Part shown: one piece after another, positions 35,552 through 48,262 of the stretch
How positions within the stretch are numbered: the stretch's first letter is position 1
How the letters are laid out: every line of letters starts with the position of its first letter
Source: Ehretia macrophylla
Taxonomy: Eukaryota; Streptophyta; Magnoliopsida; Boraginales; Ehretiaceae
Direction: 5' to 3'
Length of the DNA: 64,000 bases
Assembly: GCA_037974665.1 (NCBI GenBank)
Contig: CM075771.1
Span: forward strand, 40,656,425-40,720,424
Notes under the pieces: generated by a model
What the model was told of the DNA's origin: nothing
Seen by the model: only the letters and a program-made list of their open reading frames with translations
The model's database searches: none
Program-made: the position numbers and the translations under genes

Positions 35552-36070
35552 CTCATGTTGGTGGTAGAATTCTTTTTTGTGTTAACGGTTCACAGTTCCA
35601 GCCTAGAGTGATGGCCCATTCGGAAGGCCCAATGGGCTTAACAACAACCCATCCGCTTCAACAACGCAGCATCCTCACAAGACGTGATATCGACGAATTA
35701 TAGGACCCTCTAATGTCCCGCGAGTAAGATTTTTGTCCTTTTAACAGCTCACGACGTACGATCCGGGACAGAAAAACAGAGCTTAATAAGAAAAGTTGCC
35801 CAAAACTGATTAAAACGTTTGGATTTACGCTCCAAAAAGGGCACAACGAGCAAGCTTGCTGCCCCAATGGGCTTAACAACTGGGTTCAACAACGCAGCAT
35901 CCTCGCAAGACGTGATATCAACGCGTTGTAGGGCCCTCTAATGTCCTGTGAGTAAGGTTGTCGTCCTTTTAACAGCTCACGATGTACGATCCGAGAAGGA
36001 AAAACAGAGCAAAACCAGAAAAGTAGCCCGAAACTGATGAAAACGTTCGATTTTGGGCGCCAAAAAAGGG

Positions 36071-36075
36071 CACAG
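36071..36075. repeat. Target-site duplication CACAG (left)
   Basis: CACAG immediately before the LTR, repeated at 39508-39512 on the other side. Removing the LTR and one copy restores the normal spacer word gggcacagcgagcatgct. Confidence 0.95.
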
Positions 36076-39000
36076 TGTGAGGCCTGACCCCGATTTGCGT
36101 GCCATGACCTAGGTTCGAGAATTCTGTTTAGTTTTTGTGTGACTTGCATCGAATTACGTGCATTCATATAGTGTTGCGTGCGTTTAGTTGAAAAACGTGC
36201 ATTCGTCTCGTAGTTCGTGTCTTACCTCGTAGTGCGCGCCTTAGACCTAGGAAAGCGTGCCTTCACGCTAACCGAGAAAGTATCTTACACGAAGCACTAG
36301 ACTATTAAACAATCCTACAAAATCCACTAACAATATAATAATCCAAATTCCATTCACTAGAAGACAAAAAATGCACCAAACACTAGACATTCCTTATTCT
36401 TTATTCTTTGTTCTTTTTGCATTTTCAACACACAACAATTAACACCCAAAAGATGACAAGAAATCAGAATTTTGCACATGCCATAGCCGACCACACCATG
36501 TTTTGAGCAAGGAATTGGAACAACACAATTAAATATGCATGCTAGACAAACTATGACACCAAAAGGCATAAAAAAATGATCAAAAGCCCTCACATTTGCA
36601 CACCTTGCTTGACCAAAAGCTTGAAGCCCATGCTAAACATTTAAAATTCTATCTTGAAGACACAAATTTCAGATTGTTGGCTGCCCAAGGCCGAGCTTGC
36701 ATCACCATGTGACAAGGCTTGTCTTCTTTGCATTTCAACTCATTTTCCTCAATCTTTCCTCTCTCCTCTCATTCTTCTCTCTCCATTTCGGTCCTTGGCT
36801 GAACTCTCATCATCCTTGTTCATCTTCATCACACCTTGGTCGAACAAGGCAAGCAAACCATCAAGAAAACCAAGCAAACAAGCTAGAGTTCGAAAATTTC
36901 TCTTGCATGTGCATTGAAGCTTCATTTTCGGCCTAGGAAAAATAGAGAGAAGCTAGTAGGTTTTCGGCTAGGCAAAGAAAAGGAGAAGATTTGAGCTTCA
37001 ACAAGGTTGTTGTGCATCTTTTGATTGATTGCAAAGGTGAGGGTTAAAAGCTTTTGAAAACTCTTTGAAATTTCACATGCATGTTCATAAATGTGTATAT
37101 TTGCTTCTGTACTTGAGTTATGTGGTCGTTCATGAGCTTAAACAACCATGCATGGCAAGATCTTGGCTTGAAAATGATGCTAGGTGAAGTCGAATTCTTG
37201 TGACAGCTCTCTGACCAGTATGTTAGAGGTAAGTTTAGCTAAGCAAATGATGTTTAAAATGCTTGAAAATTTGTGGGTGACTAGTTTGGACAGTTTTGAA
37301 TATTTTTCCCAGAAATAGGTCGAAGCTAATTTTGACTCTAAGGTCCTCAAAATGACAAATCATTAAAAGGTGACCAAATCTGGAAATCTGGAAAAATGAA
37401 TCAGGTTTTGGCAGATGCACTGACCTTGTGGAACAAACCATATTTTACTTAGTAAATGTTGTCCAAAATGCATGAAAATTGGTGTGCTGCTATATTTTTC
37501 AGTTCTGGACAATTTTGTCAGAAATGGACCAAAGCTAAAAATGATTCTAAGGACCTCAAAAACGTCAATTTCTGAAAAGTGTGCAAATCTGGACAGTTTT
37601 GTGCTACCTCACTGTTTCGGCTATAACTAATGATTCTGAACCCCAATTGATGCAAGGTTTGTTTCTGAGTTTATTTAACTTCTTAATCTTTAATTTGACA
37701 TCTTATTCACTGAATTTGGAGATTTTTTTCTTACCCGATTGATTGTGAGAAAACAGCCTACTGCAGTGAGTGTTTCACTTAGCTATATGCATGGAAAACT
37801 ATTGTAACCTCTCTTGTGGTGCTAATTGCTTGGAATTATGATGTTGGAATATTGCGTGGACTGTTTTGAGTACTTGAGGATGCTTGAATGGAATGATGCA
37901 TGACTTGAGAATGACTTTGAGTTGACTTAGGGTTTTAATCACACGAATAAGCATGAAATAGAAACCCTAATGACTAGGTAGCTTTGCTAAGTGTTGATCT
38001 CTTGGTTATTGTGTGGAAATTTTATGCTTAGTGGGCTGCCCGTAAATGTGTTATAACTTCAATTATGGTTTTGACGATTGCATGTTTTCAAATAAGCTTT
38101 TCTTGCTACCGAACCCACGTAAATGTTGTTGCATGTTGAATAATTCGTATCACTTGATTATATGAGCTTCTTAATGAGTTATATGGCCTGTTTTACATGT
38201 GTTACATGGCTGCCCGTTTGATGTTCATATGACTCTATATGCCTTTCAAGTGAAATAACTTGCCTTATCGTGCCTTGTTCGACTACTTGACAACGTACGA
38301 TCTTATAACTGTTCGGAGGCAACCTACTTTGTTGCCCTCCTAATGTGATATGTTAAATGTTATAAATGTGCATTGCATACGAGGTTGCAACCTTTCGTGT
38401 GGCATGGTAGTGTTTCACGCACGCCGGGCGGCATCGGGCTTGCCGGTGTTACAGTGACTGCCATGGTCCAATTCCCTCTCTCGCTTGGCATTTCACCCTC
38501 GGAGAGTTGGGTCGTAGGTTTCGGGGTACATCCGGAGTACACCCATTTGGGAGTGATAAGTGGATTATTGAAGCCGGCCGCACCAAATGATTCGAAATTG
38601 AAATTGAGAGCAAATGCTCACCGTATCCTTGAAATGATTGGTAATTGTATCCGTTTCTCGATTTGTTTCTTATAATTGCTTACCACATTATTTGTAATAT
38701 GTGACACGTTTTAAAAAAGGGGTTTTCATAAATTGAATCGGAAAATGAGTTTCAAAATTTATTTCTCGTTCCCCCTCGCTGAGTTCATAAGGACTCACCC
38801 TCTTTTATCATTTCAGGTGAAGAAGAACAGGCACAGGAACCCGAGGATAATGTACCTAATGATGAACCCCTGAAGTGATTGCCTGTTATTGTTGTTTTGC
38901 TTGAACGTGACTACTTGTGTACTTTTGCTGCTTGAAGACTATTTCCCTTATGTTATTGTTGCTTGTGATGTAAAAGACCCCCGCTGTAATTTGGGGTCTA

Positions 39001-39507
39001 ATTTTGGTTTGTACTTTTAAGTAGACTGATACTAGACATGACTATGATCGTTTTGCTCTTACTACTGCTAGTATCTATCACAGGTTATGATGCTTAGTTA
39101 AGGAATAGGTAAATGAACTTATCCAATCTCAACAGGTACTCGTTAATAAGTTAAGATCAGCAGGTATATTTTGAAACGAGGATAAATGGACAAACGAGAC
39201 ATAGTATCAAGCTAAGTTATAAATCAAACGGGACGTCGAATTAACCAATAGGCAATTCAATTGATGGAGTAATAGTAATCTTAGCTGGAATTGAATTTGA
39301 GATGGTAAATTTAAGGCTGTTAGAAAATTTAGGTCAAAACAAAGAGCCCTATTACAGCCGTTATGCTGCCGGATTTCCAGAAAAATTTTGAAGTCCAGAA
39401 TAAAACGTAAAGTGTTAAACCTCCTAGAATGATTAAGGATGTGAAAGGACATGAATGTTTAGATCACACCCTAGTCTAACCTTTATAGGCCGGGTTGGGG
39501 CGCGACA
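36076..39507 (+). mobile_element. Solo LTR (3432 bp) in 5S spacer
   Basis: TGTGAGGCC…GGGGCGCGACA, same family as the minus-strand element at 15943-21279 but in opposite orientation. No internal region, flanked by a perfect 5-bp duplication: a classic solo LTR left by LTR-LTR recombination. About 360 bp shorter than the LTR at 16376, mainly because the ACGTGCC minisatellite near its start is short (about 36085-36270). Short frames inside (such as 38373-38675) show no recognisable protein. Confidence 0.95.
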
Positions 39508-39512
39508 CACAG
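39508..39512. repeat. Target-site duplication CACAG (right)
   Basis: Right partner of 36071-36075. The array resumes with cgagcatgct. Confidence 0.95.
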
Positions 39513-39775
39513 CGAGCATGCTGGCTGCACCCGTCGTAGAGCTCTTGGAGAGCTTTCCAACGGTATGCTGTGTGCCGTGTAACTCCTTACGGATCAAAAG
39601 TTATGGGCACCGTAGCGACGGAGACCTGGTTACAAGCCCCACGCCCACGGTTTGCTAGCGCAGCCTCCACGTGAAATGAAGTTGTCTTGCCCAAGGTGCC
39701 GTGGGATTCGATAATAGAAATGTGGTGGATAAAGTATCTTGGCAATCCTAACCGGAGGAAAAAAAATTGAAAAGG

Positions 39776-39894
39776 GGGGTGCAACACTAGGACTTCCCAG
39801 GGGGTCACCCTTCCTAGTACTACTCTCACCCAAGCACGCTTAACTTCAGAGTTCTGATGGGATCCGGTGCATTAGTGCTGGTATAATCGCACCC
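39776..39894 (-). rRNA. 5S rRNA gene copy 45
   Basis: Five differences (107, 84, 67, 47, 10). First gene right of the solo LTR. Without the LTR and one target copy its spacing to copy 44 is 906 bp, so the LTR simply split a long monomer. Confidence 0.89.
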
Positions 39895-40687
39895 ATCATG
39901 TTGGGGGTAGAATTCCTTTTTGTGTTAACGGTTCACAGTCCCAGCCTAGAGTGATGGCCCATCAGAAGGGCCAATGGGCTTAACAACAACCCATCCGCTT
40001 CAACAACGCAGCATCCTCGCAAGACGTGATATCAACGAATTGTAGGGCCCTCTAATATCCCACGAGTAAGATTGTCGTCCTTTTAACAACTCACGATGTA
40101 CAATCCCGAACGAAAAAATAGAGCTTAATAAGAGAAGTGGCCCGAAACTGATTAAAACGTTCGGATTTGGGCTTCAAAAAGGGCACAACGAGCAAGCTTG
40201 CTATCCCAATGGGCTTAACAACAACCCATCCGCTTCAACAACGCATCATCCTCGAAAGACATGATATCGACGCATTGTAGGGCCCTCTAATGTCCAGCAA
40301 GTAAGGTTATCGTCCTTTTAACAGCTCACGATGTACGATCCGGGAAGGAAAAATAGAGAAAAATTAGAAAAGTAGCCCGAAACTGATGAAAACATTCGAT
40401 TTTGGGCTCCAAAAAAGGGCACAGCGAGCATGCTAGCTATCCCCGTCGTAGAGCTCTCAGAGAGCTTTCCAACGGTATGCTGTGCACCGCGTAACGCCTT
40501 ACGGATCAAAAGTTATGGGCACCGGAGCGACGGAGACCTGGTCACAAGCCCTACGCCCTCGGTTTGCGGGCCCAGCCTCCACGTGAAGCGAAGTTGTCTT
40601 GCCCAAGGTGTCGTGGGATTCGATAATAGAAATGTGGTGGATAAAGTATCTTCACAATCCTAACCGGAGGAAAAAAAATTGAAAAGG

Positions 40688-40806
40688 GGGGTGCAACACG
40701 AGGACTTCCCAGGGGGTCACCCTTCATAGTACTACTCTCACCCAAGCACGCTTAACTTCGGAGTTCTGATGGGATCCGGTGCATTAGTGCTAGTATGATC
40801 GCACCC
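40688..40806 (-). rRNA. 5S rRNA gene copy 46
   Basis: Four differences (84, 81, 67, 15). Gene and flanks nearly match the next monomer, including a rare cccgccatgttgcggg flank. Confidence 0.9.
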
Positions 40807-41600
40807 GCCATGTTGCGGGTAGAATTCCTATTTGTGTTAACGGTTCACAGTCCCAGCCTAGAGAGATGGCCCATTCAGAAGGCCCAATGGGCTTAACAAC
40901 AACCCATCCGCTTCAACAACGCAGTATCCTCGCAAGACGTGATATCAACGAATTGTAGGGTCCTCTAATGTCCCGCGAGTAAGATTGTCGTCCTTTTAAC
41001 AACTCACGATGTACAATCCCGAACGAAAAAACAGAGCTTAATAAGAGAAGTGGCCCGAAACTGATTAAAACGTTCGGATTTGGGCTTCAAAAAGGGCACA
41101 ACGAGCAAGATTGCTATCCCAATGGGCTTAACAACAACCCATCCGCTTCAACAACGCAGCATCCTCAAAAGACGTGATATCGACGCATTGTAGGGCCCTC
41201 TAATGTCCAGCGAGTAAGGTTGTCGTCCTTTTAATAGCTCACGATGTACGATCCGGGAAGGAAAAATAGAGCAAAAGTAGAAAAGTAGCACGAAACTGAT
41301 GAAAACATTCGATTTTGGGCTCCAAAAAAGGGCACAGCGAGCATACTAGCTACCCCCGTCGTAGAGCTCTCAGAGAGCTTTCCAACGGTATGCTGTGCAC
41401 CGCGTAACGCCTTACGGATCAAAAGTTATGGGCACCGGAGCGACGGAGACCTGGTCACAAGCCCTACGCCCTCGGTTTGCGGGCCCAACCTCCACGTGAA
41501 GCGAAGTTGTCTTGCCCAAGGTGTCGTGGGATTCGATAATAGAAATGTGGTGGATAAAGTATCTTGACAATCCTAACCGGAGGAAAAAAAATTGAAAAGG

Positions 41601-41719
41601 GGGGTGCAACACGAGGACTTCCCAGGGGGTCACCCTTCCTAGTACTACTCTCACCCAAGCACGCTTAACTTCGGAGTTCTGATGGGATCCGGTGCATTAG
41701 TGCTAGTATGATCGCACCC
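41601..41719 (-). rRNA. 5S rRNA gene copy 47
   Basis: Three differences (84 in box C, 67 in the IE, 15). Near-duplicate of copy 46, 913 bp away. Confidence 0.9.
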
Positions 41720-42513
41720 GCCATGTTGCGGGTAGAATTCCTATTTGTGTTAACGGTTCACAGTCCCAGCCTAGAGAGATGGCCCATTCAGAAGGCCCAA
41801 TGGGCTTAACAACAACCCATCCGCTTCAACAATGCAGTATCCTCGCAAGACGTGATATCAACGAATTGTAGGGCCCTCTAATGCCCCGCGAGTAAGATTG
41901 TCGTCCTTTTAACAACTCACGATGTACGATCCCGGATGAAAAAATAGAGCTTAATAAGAAAAGTGGTCCGAAACTGATTAAACCGTTCGGATTTGGGCTC
42001 CAAAAAGGGCACAACGAGCAAGCTTGCTGCCCCAATGGGCTTAAAAAGAATCCATCCGCTTTAACATCGCAGCATCCTCGCAAGACGTGATATCGGCGCG
42101 TTGTAGGGCCCTCTAATGTCCCGCGAGTAAGGTTGTCATCCTTTTAACAGCTCACGATGTACGATCCGGGAAGGAAAAACAGAGCAAAATTAGAAAAGTA
42201 GCCCGAAATTGAAGAAAACGTTTGATTTTTGGCTCCAAAAAAGGGCATGGCTAGCATGCTAGCTGCCCTTGTCGTAGAGCTCTCGGATAGCTTTCCAACG
42301 GTATGCCGTGCGCCGCGTAACTCCTTACGGATCAAAAGTTATGGGCACCGGAGCGACGGAGACCTGGTCACAAGCCATATGGCCTCGGTTTGCGGGCCCA
42401 GCCTCCACGTGAAGCGAAGTTGTCTTGCCAAAGGTGTCGTGGGATTCGATAATAGAAATGTGGTGGATAAAGTATCTTGGAAACCCTAACCGGAGGAAAA
42501 AAATTTGAAAATG

Positions 42514-42632
42514 GGGGTGAAACACGAGGACTTCCCAGGGGGTCACCCATCCTAGTACTACTCTCACCCAAGCATGCTTAACTTCGGAGTTCTGATGGGA
42601 TCCGGTGCATTAGTGCTGGTATGATCGCACCC
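42514..42632 (-). rRNA. 5S rRNA gene copy 48
   Basis: Three differences (113, 67 in the IE, 58 in box A). Confidence 0.9.
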
Positions 42633-43426
42633 CTCATGTAGGGGGTAGAATTCCATTTTGTGTTAACGGCTCCCAGTCCCAGCCTAGAGAAATGGCCCAT
42701 TCAGAAGGTACAATGGGCTTAACAACAACCCATACCCTTCAACAACGCAGCATCCTCGCAGGACGTGATATCGACGAATTATAGGACCCGCTAATGTCCC
42801 GCGAGTAAGATTGTCGTCCTTTTAACAGCTCACGACGTACGATCTGGGACGGAAAAACAGAGCTTAATAAGAAAAGTTGCCCGAAACTGATTAAAACGTT
42901 TGGATTTGGGCTCCAAAAAGGGCACAACGAGCAAGCTTGCTGCCCTAATGGGCTTAATAACAACCCATCCGCTTCAACAACGCAGCATCCTCGCAAGACG
43001 TGATATCGATGTGTTGTAGGGCCCTCTAATGCCCCGCAAGTAAGGTTGTCATCCTTTTAACCGGTCACGATGTACGATCCGGGAAGGAAAAACATAGCAA
43101 AATTAGAAAAGTAGCCCGAAACTGATGAAAACGTTCAATTTTGGGCTCCAAAAAAGGGTACAGCAAGCAAGCTTGCTGCCCCCATCGTAGAGCTCTTGGA
43201 GAGCTTTCCAACGATATGTTGTGCGCCACGTAACTCCTTACGGATCAAAAGTTATGGGCACCGAAGCGTCGGAGACCTAGTCACAAGCCCTACGCCCTCG
43301 GTTTGCGGGCCCAGCCTCCACGTGAAGCGAAGTTGACTTGCCCAAGGTGCCGTGGGATTTGATAATAGAAATGTGGTGGATAAAGTATCTTGGCAACCCT
43401 AACCGAAGGAAAAAAAATTTAAATGG

Positions 43427-43545
43427 GGGGTGCAACACGAGGACTTCCCCGGGGGTCACCCTTCCTAGTTCTACTCTCACCCAAGCACGCTTAACTTCGG
43501 AGTTCTGATGGGATCCGGTTCATTTGTGCTGGTATGATCTCACCC
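43427..43545 (-). rRNA. 5S rRNA gene copy 49
   Basis: About seven differences. Haplotype (96, 84, 76, 67, 21) matches the fourth gene of the 3128-bp higher-order repeat that follows. Confidence 0.87.
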
Positions 43546-44339
43546 GTCATGTTCGGGGTAGAATTCGTTTTTGTGTTAACGGTTCACAGTCCCAGCCTAG
43601 AGAGATGGCCCATTCAGAAGGCCCAATGGGCCTAACAACAACCCATTCGCTTCAACAACGCAGCATCCTCGCAAGACGTGATATCAACGAATTGTAGGGC
43701 CCTCTAATGTCCCGCAAGTAAGATTGTCGTCCTTTTAACAACTCACGATATACGATCAGGGATGGAAAAACAGAGCTTAATAAGAAAAGTTGTCCGAAAC
43801 TAATAAAAATGTTTGATTTTGGGCTCCAAAAAGGGCACAACGAGCAATCTTGCTGCACCAATGGGCTTAACAACAACCCATCCATTTCAACAATGCACCA
43901 TCCTCGCAAGACGTGATATCGACATGTTGTAGGACCCTCTAATGTCCCGCTAGTAAGGTTGTCGTCCTTGTAACAGCTCACGATGTACGATCCGGGAAGG
44001 AAAAACATAGCAAAATTAGAAAAGTAGACTGAAACTGATGAAAACGTTCGATTTTGGGCTCCAAAAAAGGGCACAGGGAGCAAGCTAGCTGCCCCCAACA
44101 TAGAGCTCTCGGAGAGCTTTCCAACGGTATGCTGAGCGCCGCGTAACGCCTTACGGATCAAAAGTTATCGGCACCGGAGCGACGGAGACCTGGTCACAAG
44201 CCCTACGCCCTCGGTTTGCGGGCCCAGCCTCCACGTGAAGCGAAGTTGCCTTGCCCAAGGTGCCGTGGGATTCGATAATAGAAATGTGGTGGATAAAGTA
44301 TCTTGGCAACCCTAACCGGAGGAAAAAAAATTGAAAAGG

Positions 44340-44458
44340 GGGGTGCAACACGAGGACTTCCCAGGGGGCCACCCATCCTAGTAATACTCTAACCCAAGCA
44401 TGCTTAACTTCGGAATTCTGATGGGATCCGGTGCATTAATGCTGGTATGAACGCACCT
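44340..44458 (-). rRNA. 5S rRNA gene copy 50 (HOR copy 1, position a)
   Basis: About nine differences. The 75, 68-67, 58, 44, 20, 8 and 1 set is shared with genes at 47468 and 50597. Confidence 0.86.
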
Positions 44459-45016
44459 GTCATGTTGGGGGTAGAATTCCTTTTTGTGTTAACGGTTCAC
44501 AGTCCCAGCCTAGAGAGATGGCCAATTCCGAAGGCCCAATGGGCTTAACAGCAACCCATCTGCTACAACAACGCAGCATCCTCGCAAGACGTGATATCGA
44601 CGCATTGTAGGGCCTTCTAATTTCCCACGAGTAAGGTTGTCATCCTTTTAACAGCTCACGACCTACGATCCGAGACGGAAAAACAGAGCTTAATAAGAAA
44701 AGTTGTCCGAAACTAATAAAAATGTTTGATTTTGGGCTCCAAAAAGGGCACAGCGAGGAAGCTTGCTCTTCCCGTCGTAGAGCTCTCGGGGAGCTTTCCA
44801 ACGGTTTGTTGTGCGCCGCGTAACTCGTTACGGATCAAAAGTTATGGGCACCGGAGCGACAGAGACTTGGTCACAAGCCCTACGCCCACGGTTTGCGGGC
44901 CTAGACTCCATGTGAAGCGAAGTTCTCTTGCCCAAGGTGTCGTGGGATTCCATAATAGAAATGTGATGGAGAAAGTATCTTGGCAAACCTAACCGAAGGA
45001 AAAAAAATTGAAAAGG

Positions 45017-45135
45017 GGGGTGCAACACGAGGACTTCCCAAGAGGTCACCCATCCTAGTACTACTCTCGCCCAAGCATGCTTAACTTTTGAGTTCTGATG
45101 GGATCCAGTGCATTAGTGCTAGTATGATCGCACCC
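45017..45135 (-). rRNA. 5S rRNA gene copy 51 (HOR copy 1, position b)
   Basis: About seven differences, including 95 and 93 in box C. Counterparts at 48144 and 51274. Confidence 0.87.
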
Positions 45136-45929
45136 GTCATGGTGGGGGTAGAATTCCTTTTTGTTTTAACGGTTCACAGTCCCAACCTAGAGAGATGGCC
45201 CATTCAGAAGGCCCAATGGGCTTAACAACAACCCATCCGCTTCAACAACGCAGCATCCTCGCAAGACGTGATTCCGACGAATTGTAGGGCCCTCTAATGT
45301 CTCTCGAGTAAGATTGTCGTCCTTTTAACAACGCAAGACGTACGATCCGGGACGGAAAAACATAGCTTAATAAGAAAAGTGGCCCGAAACTGATTAAAAC
45401 GTTCTGATTTGGGCTCTAAAAAGGGCATAGCGAGCAAGCTTGCTGCCCCAATGGGCTTAACAACAACCCATCCGCTTCAACAACGCAGCATCCTCGCAAG
45501 ACGTGATATCGATGAGTTGTAGGGCCCTCTAATGTCCCGCGAGTAAGGTTATCGTCCTTTTAACAGCTCACGATGTACGATCCAAGAAGGAAAAAACAGA
45601 CCAAAAATAGAAAAGTAGCCTGAAACTGATGAAAACATTAGATTTTGGTCTCCAAAAAAGGGCACAGCGAGCAAGCTAGCTGCCCCCATCATAGATCTCT
45701 CGGATAGCTTTCCAACGGTATGCTGTGCGTCGCGTAACTCCTTACGGATCAAAAGTTATGGGCACGGGAGCGACGGAGACTTGGTCACAAGCCCTACGCT
45801 CTCAGTTTGCGGGCCCAGCCTCCACGTGAAGCGAAGTTGTCTTGCCCAAGAGGCCGTGGGATTCGATAATAGAAATGTGGTGGATAAAGTATCTTGGCAA
45901 CCCTAATCGGAGGAAGAAAATTGAAAAAG

Positions 45930-46048
45930 AGGGTGCAACACGAGGACTTCCCAGGGGGTCACCCATCCTAGTACTACTCTCACCCAAGCACTCTTAACTT
46001 CGGAGTTCTGATGGGATCCGGTGCATTAGTGCTGGTGTGATCACACCT
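45930..46048 (-). rRNA. 5S rRNA gene copy 52 (HOR copy 1, position c)
   Basis: About six differences (119, 67, 57, 12, 6, 1). Counterparts at 49058 and 52187, all with A at the last plus-strand G position and a shortened T-run downstream. Confidence 0.87.
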
Positions 46049-46596
46049 GTCATGTTGGGGGTACAATTCCTTTTTGTGTTAACGGTTCACAGTCCCAGCC
46101 TAGAGAGATGGCACATTCAGAAGGCCCAATGGGCTTAACAACAACCCATCCGCTTCAATCCTCGCAAGACATGATATCGACGTGTTGTAGAGCCCTCTAA
46201 TGTCCCGAAAGTAAGGTTTTCGTCCTTTTAACAGCTCACGATGTACGATCCGGGAAGGAAAAACATAGCAAAATTAGAAAAGCAGCCCGAAACTGATGAA
46301 AATGTTTGATTTTGGGCTCCAAAAAGGGCACAGCAAGCAAGCTTGCTACACCCGTCGTAGAGCTCTCGGAGAGCTTTCCAACGGTATGCTGTGCGCCGCG
46401 TAACTCCTTACGAATCAAAAGTTAAGGGCACCTGAGCGTCGGAGACCCGGTCACAAGTCCTACGCCCTCGGTTTGCGGGCCCAGCCTCCACGTGAAGCGA
46501 AGTTGACTTGCCCAAGGTGCCGTGGGATTCGATCATAGAAATGTGGTGGATAAAGTATCTTGGCAACCCTAACCGGAGGAAAAAAAATTGAAATGG

Positions 46597-46715
46597 GGGG
46601 TGCAACACGAGGACTTCCCCGAGGGTCACCGTTCATAGTTCTACTCACACCCAAACACGCTTAACTTCGGAGTTCTGATGGGATCCGGTGCATTTGTGCT
46701 GGTATGATCGCACCT
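46597..46715 (-). rRNA. 5S rRNA gene copy 53 (HOR copy 1, position d)
   Basis: About 11 differences, five in box C. Despite this divergence it is identical over 119 bp to the gene at 52854, two repeat periods away. A strong marker of recent block duplication of an already decayed gene. Confidence 0.84.
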
Positions 46716-47467
46716 GTCATGTTGGGGTTAGAATTCCTTTTTGTATTAACGGTTCACAATCGTAGCCTAGAGAGATGGCCCATTCAGAAGGCCCAATGGG
46801 CTTAACAACAACCCATCCGCTTCAACAACGTAGCATCCTCGCAAGACGTGATATCAACGCATTGTAGGGCCCTCTAATGTCCTGCGAGTAAGGTTGTCAT
46901 CCTTTTAACAACTCACGATGTATGATCAGGGACGGAAAAACAGAGCTTAATAAGAAAAGTGGCCCGAAATTGATTAAAACGTTCGGATTTGGGCTCCAAA
47001 AAGGGCACAACTAGAAATCTTGCTGCACCAATGGGCTTAACAACAACCCATCCGCTTCAACAACACAGCATCCCGCAAGTAACGTTGTCGTCCTTGTAAC
47101 AGCTCACGATGTACGATCCGGGAAGGAAAAACATAGCAAAATTAGAAAAGTAGCCTGAAACTGATGAAAACGTTCGATTTTGGGCTCCAAAAAAGGGCAC
47201 CGCGAGCAAGCTAGCTGCCCCTGTCGTAGAGCACTCGGAGAGCTTTCCAACGGTATGTTGTGCGCCGCGTAACTCCTTACAAATCAAAAGTTATGGGCAC
47301 CGTAGCGACGGAGACCTGGTCACAAGCCCTACGCCCTTGGTTTGCGGGCCCATTCTCGACGTGAAGCGAAGTTGTCTTGCCCAAGGTGCCGTGGGATTTC
47401 GATAATAAAAATGTGGTGGATAAAGTATCATGGCAACCCTAACCGGAGGAAAAAAAAATTGAAAAGG

Positions 47468-47586
47468 GGGGTGCAACACGAGGACTTCCCAGGGGGTCAC
47501 CCATCCTAGTAATACTCTAACCCAAGCATGCTTAACTTCAGAATTCTGATGGGATCTGGTGCATTAATGCTAGTATGAACGCACCT
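47468..47586 (-). rRNA. 5S rRNA gene copy 54 (HOR copy 2, position a)
   Basis: About 11 differences, most shared with 44340 and 50597. Confidence 0.84.
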
Positions 47587-48143
47587 GTCATGTTGGGGGT
47601 AGAATTCATTTTTCTGTTAACGGTTCACAGTCCCAGCCTAGAGAGATGGCCCATTCCGAAGGCCCAATGGGCTTAACAGCAACCTATCCGCTTCAACAAC
47701 GCAGCATCCTCGCAAGACGTGATATCGACGCGTTGTAGGGCCTTCTAATTTCCCACGAGTAAGGTTGTCATCCTTTTAACAGCTCACGACCTACGATCCG
47801 AGACCGAAAAACAGAGCTTAATAAGAAAAGTTGTCCGAAACTAATAAAAATGTTTGATTTTGGGCTCCAAAAAGGGCCAGCGAGGAAGCTTGCACTGCCC
47901 GTCGTAGAGCTCTCATGGAGCTTTCCAACGGTTTGTTGTGCGCCGCGTAACTCGTTACGGATCAAAAGTTATGGGCACCGGAGCGACAGAGACTTGGTCA
48001 CAAGCCCTACGCCCACGGTTTGCGGGCCTAGCCTCCATGTGAAGCGAAGTTCTCTTGCCCAAGGTGTCGTGGGATTCGATAATAGAAATGTGATGGAGAA
48101 AGTATCTTGGCAAACCTAACCGGAGGAAAAAAAATTGAAAAGG

Positions 48144-48262
48144 GGGGTACAACACGAGGACTTCCCAAGACGTCACCCATCCTAGTACTACTCTCGCCCA
48201 AGCACGCTTAACTTCTGAGTTCTGATAGGATCCGGTGCATTAGTGCTAGTATGATCGCACCC
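48144..48262 (-). rRNA. 5S rRNA gene copy 55 (HOR copy 2, position b)
   Basis: About seven differences, including 95, 93 and 92 in box C. Confidence 0.86.

Larger units (their letters stand above)
21280..36075 (-). repeat. 5S rDNA tandem array, segment B (20 genes)
   Basis: Continuation of the array to the right of the first retroelement insertion. Spacing is 672-685 bp up to about 27 kb. From there ~913-bp monomers begin to appear (27043 to 27958, then continuously from 32695), each with a second partial copy of the upstream spacer. One monomer is only 468 bp because of a 209-bp loss that fuses spacer to a gene 3' end. A cluster of copies shares sense position 101 and 79 variants (genes at 25226, 25898, 29307, 30657; 28635 shares only the latter), marking a local subfamily. 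Confidence 0.95.
39513..44339 (-). repeat. Run of uniform 913-bp long 5S monomers
   Basis: Genes at 39776, 40688, 41601, 42514, 43427 and 44340 are spaced 912-913 bp. The monomers holding copies 46 and 47 are near-identical, sharing 'ttgctatccc', 'gccatgttgcggg' and a 'cctatttg' flank. The spacer duplication has therefore been amplified as part of the monomer. Confidence 0.9.
44340..47467 (-). repeat. Higher-order repeat copy 1 (four 5S genes, 3128 bp)
   Basis: Genes a-d at 44340, 45017, 45930 and 46597 with internal spacings 677, 913, 667 and 871 bp. The 667 and 871 values come from private spacer deletions of ~10 and ~42 bp, present in every copy of the block. A fourth-gene relative with the undeleted spacer lies just left at 43427. 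Confidence 0.92.

Noticed and set aside
36357-39452. Short frames inside the solo LTR (up to ~100 residues)
   Set aside because: No recognisable domain, position not conserved in the other two LTRs, and LTR context. Treated as non-coding.
43652-44161. 169-residue minus-strand frame, the longest in the array
   Set aside because: It is a chance fusion of two spacer frames across the duplicated spacer segment. The neighbouring monomers do not keep it open.
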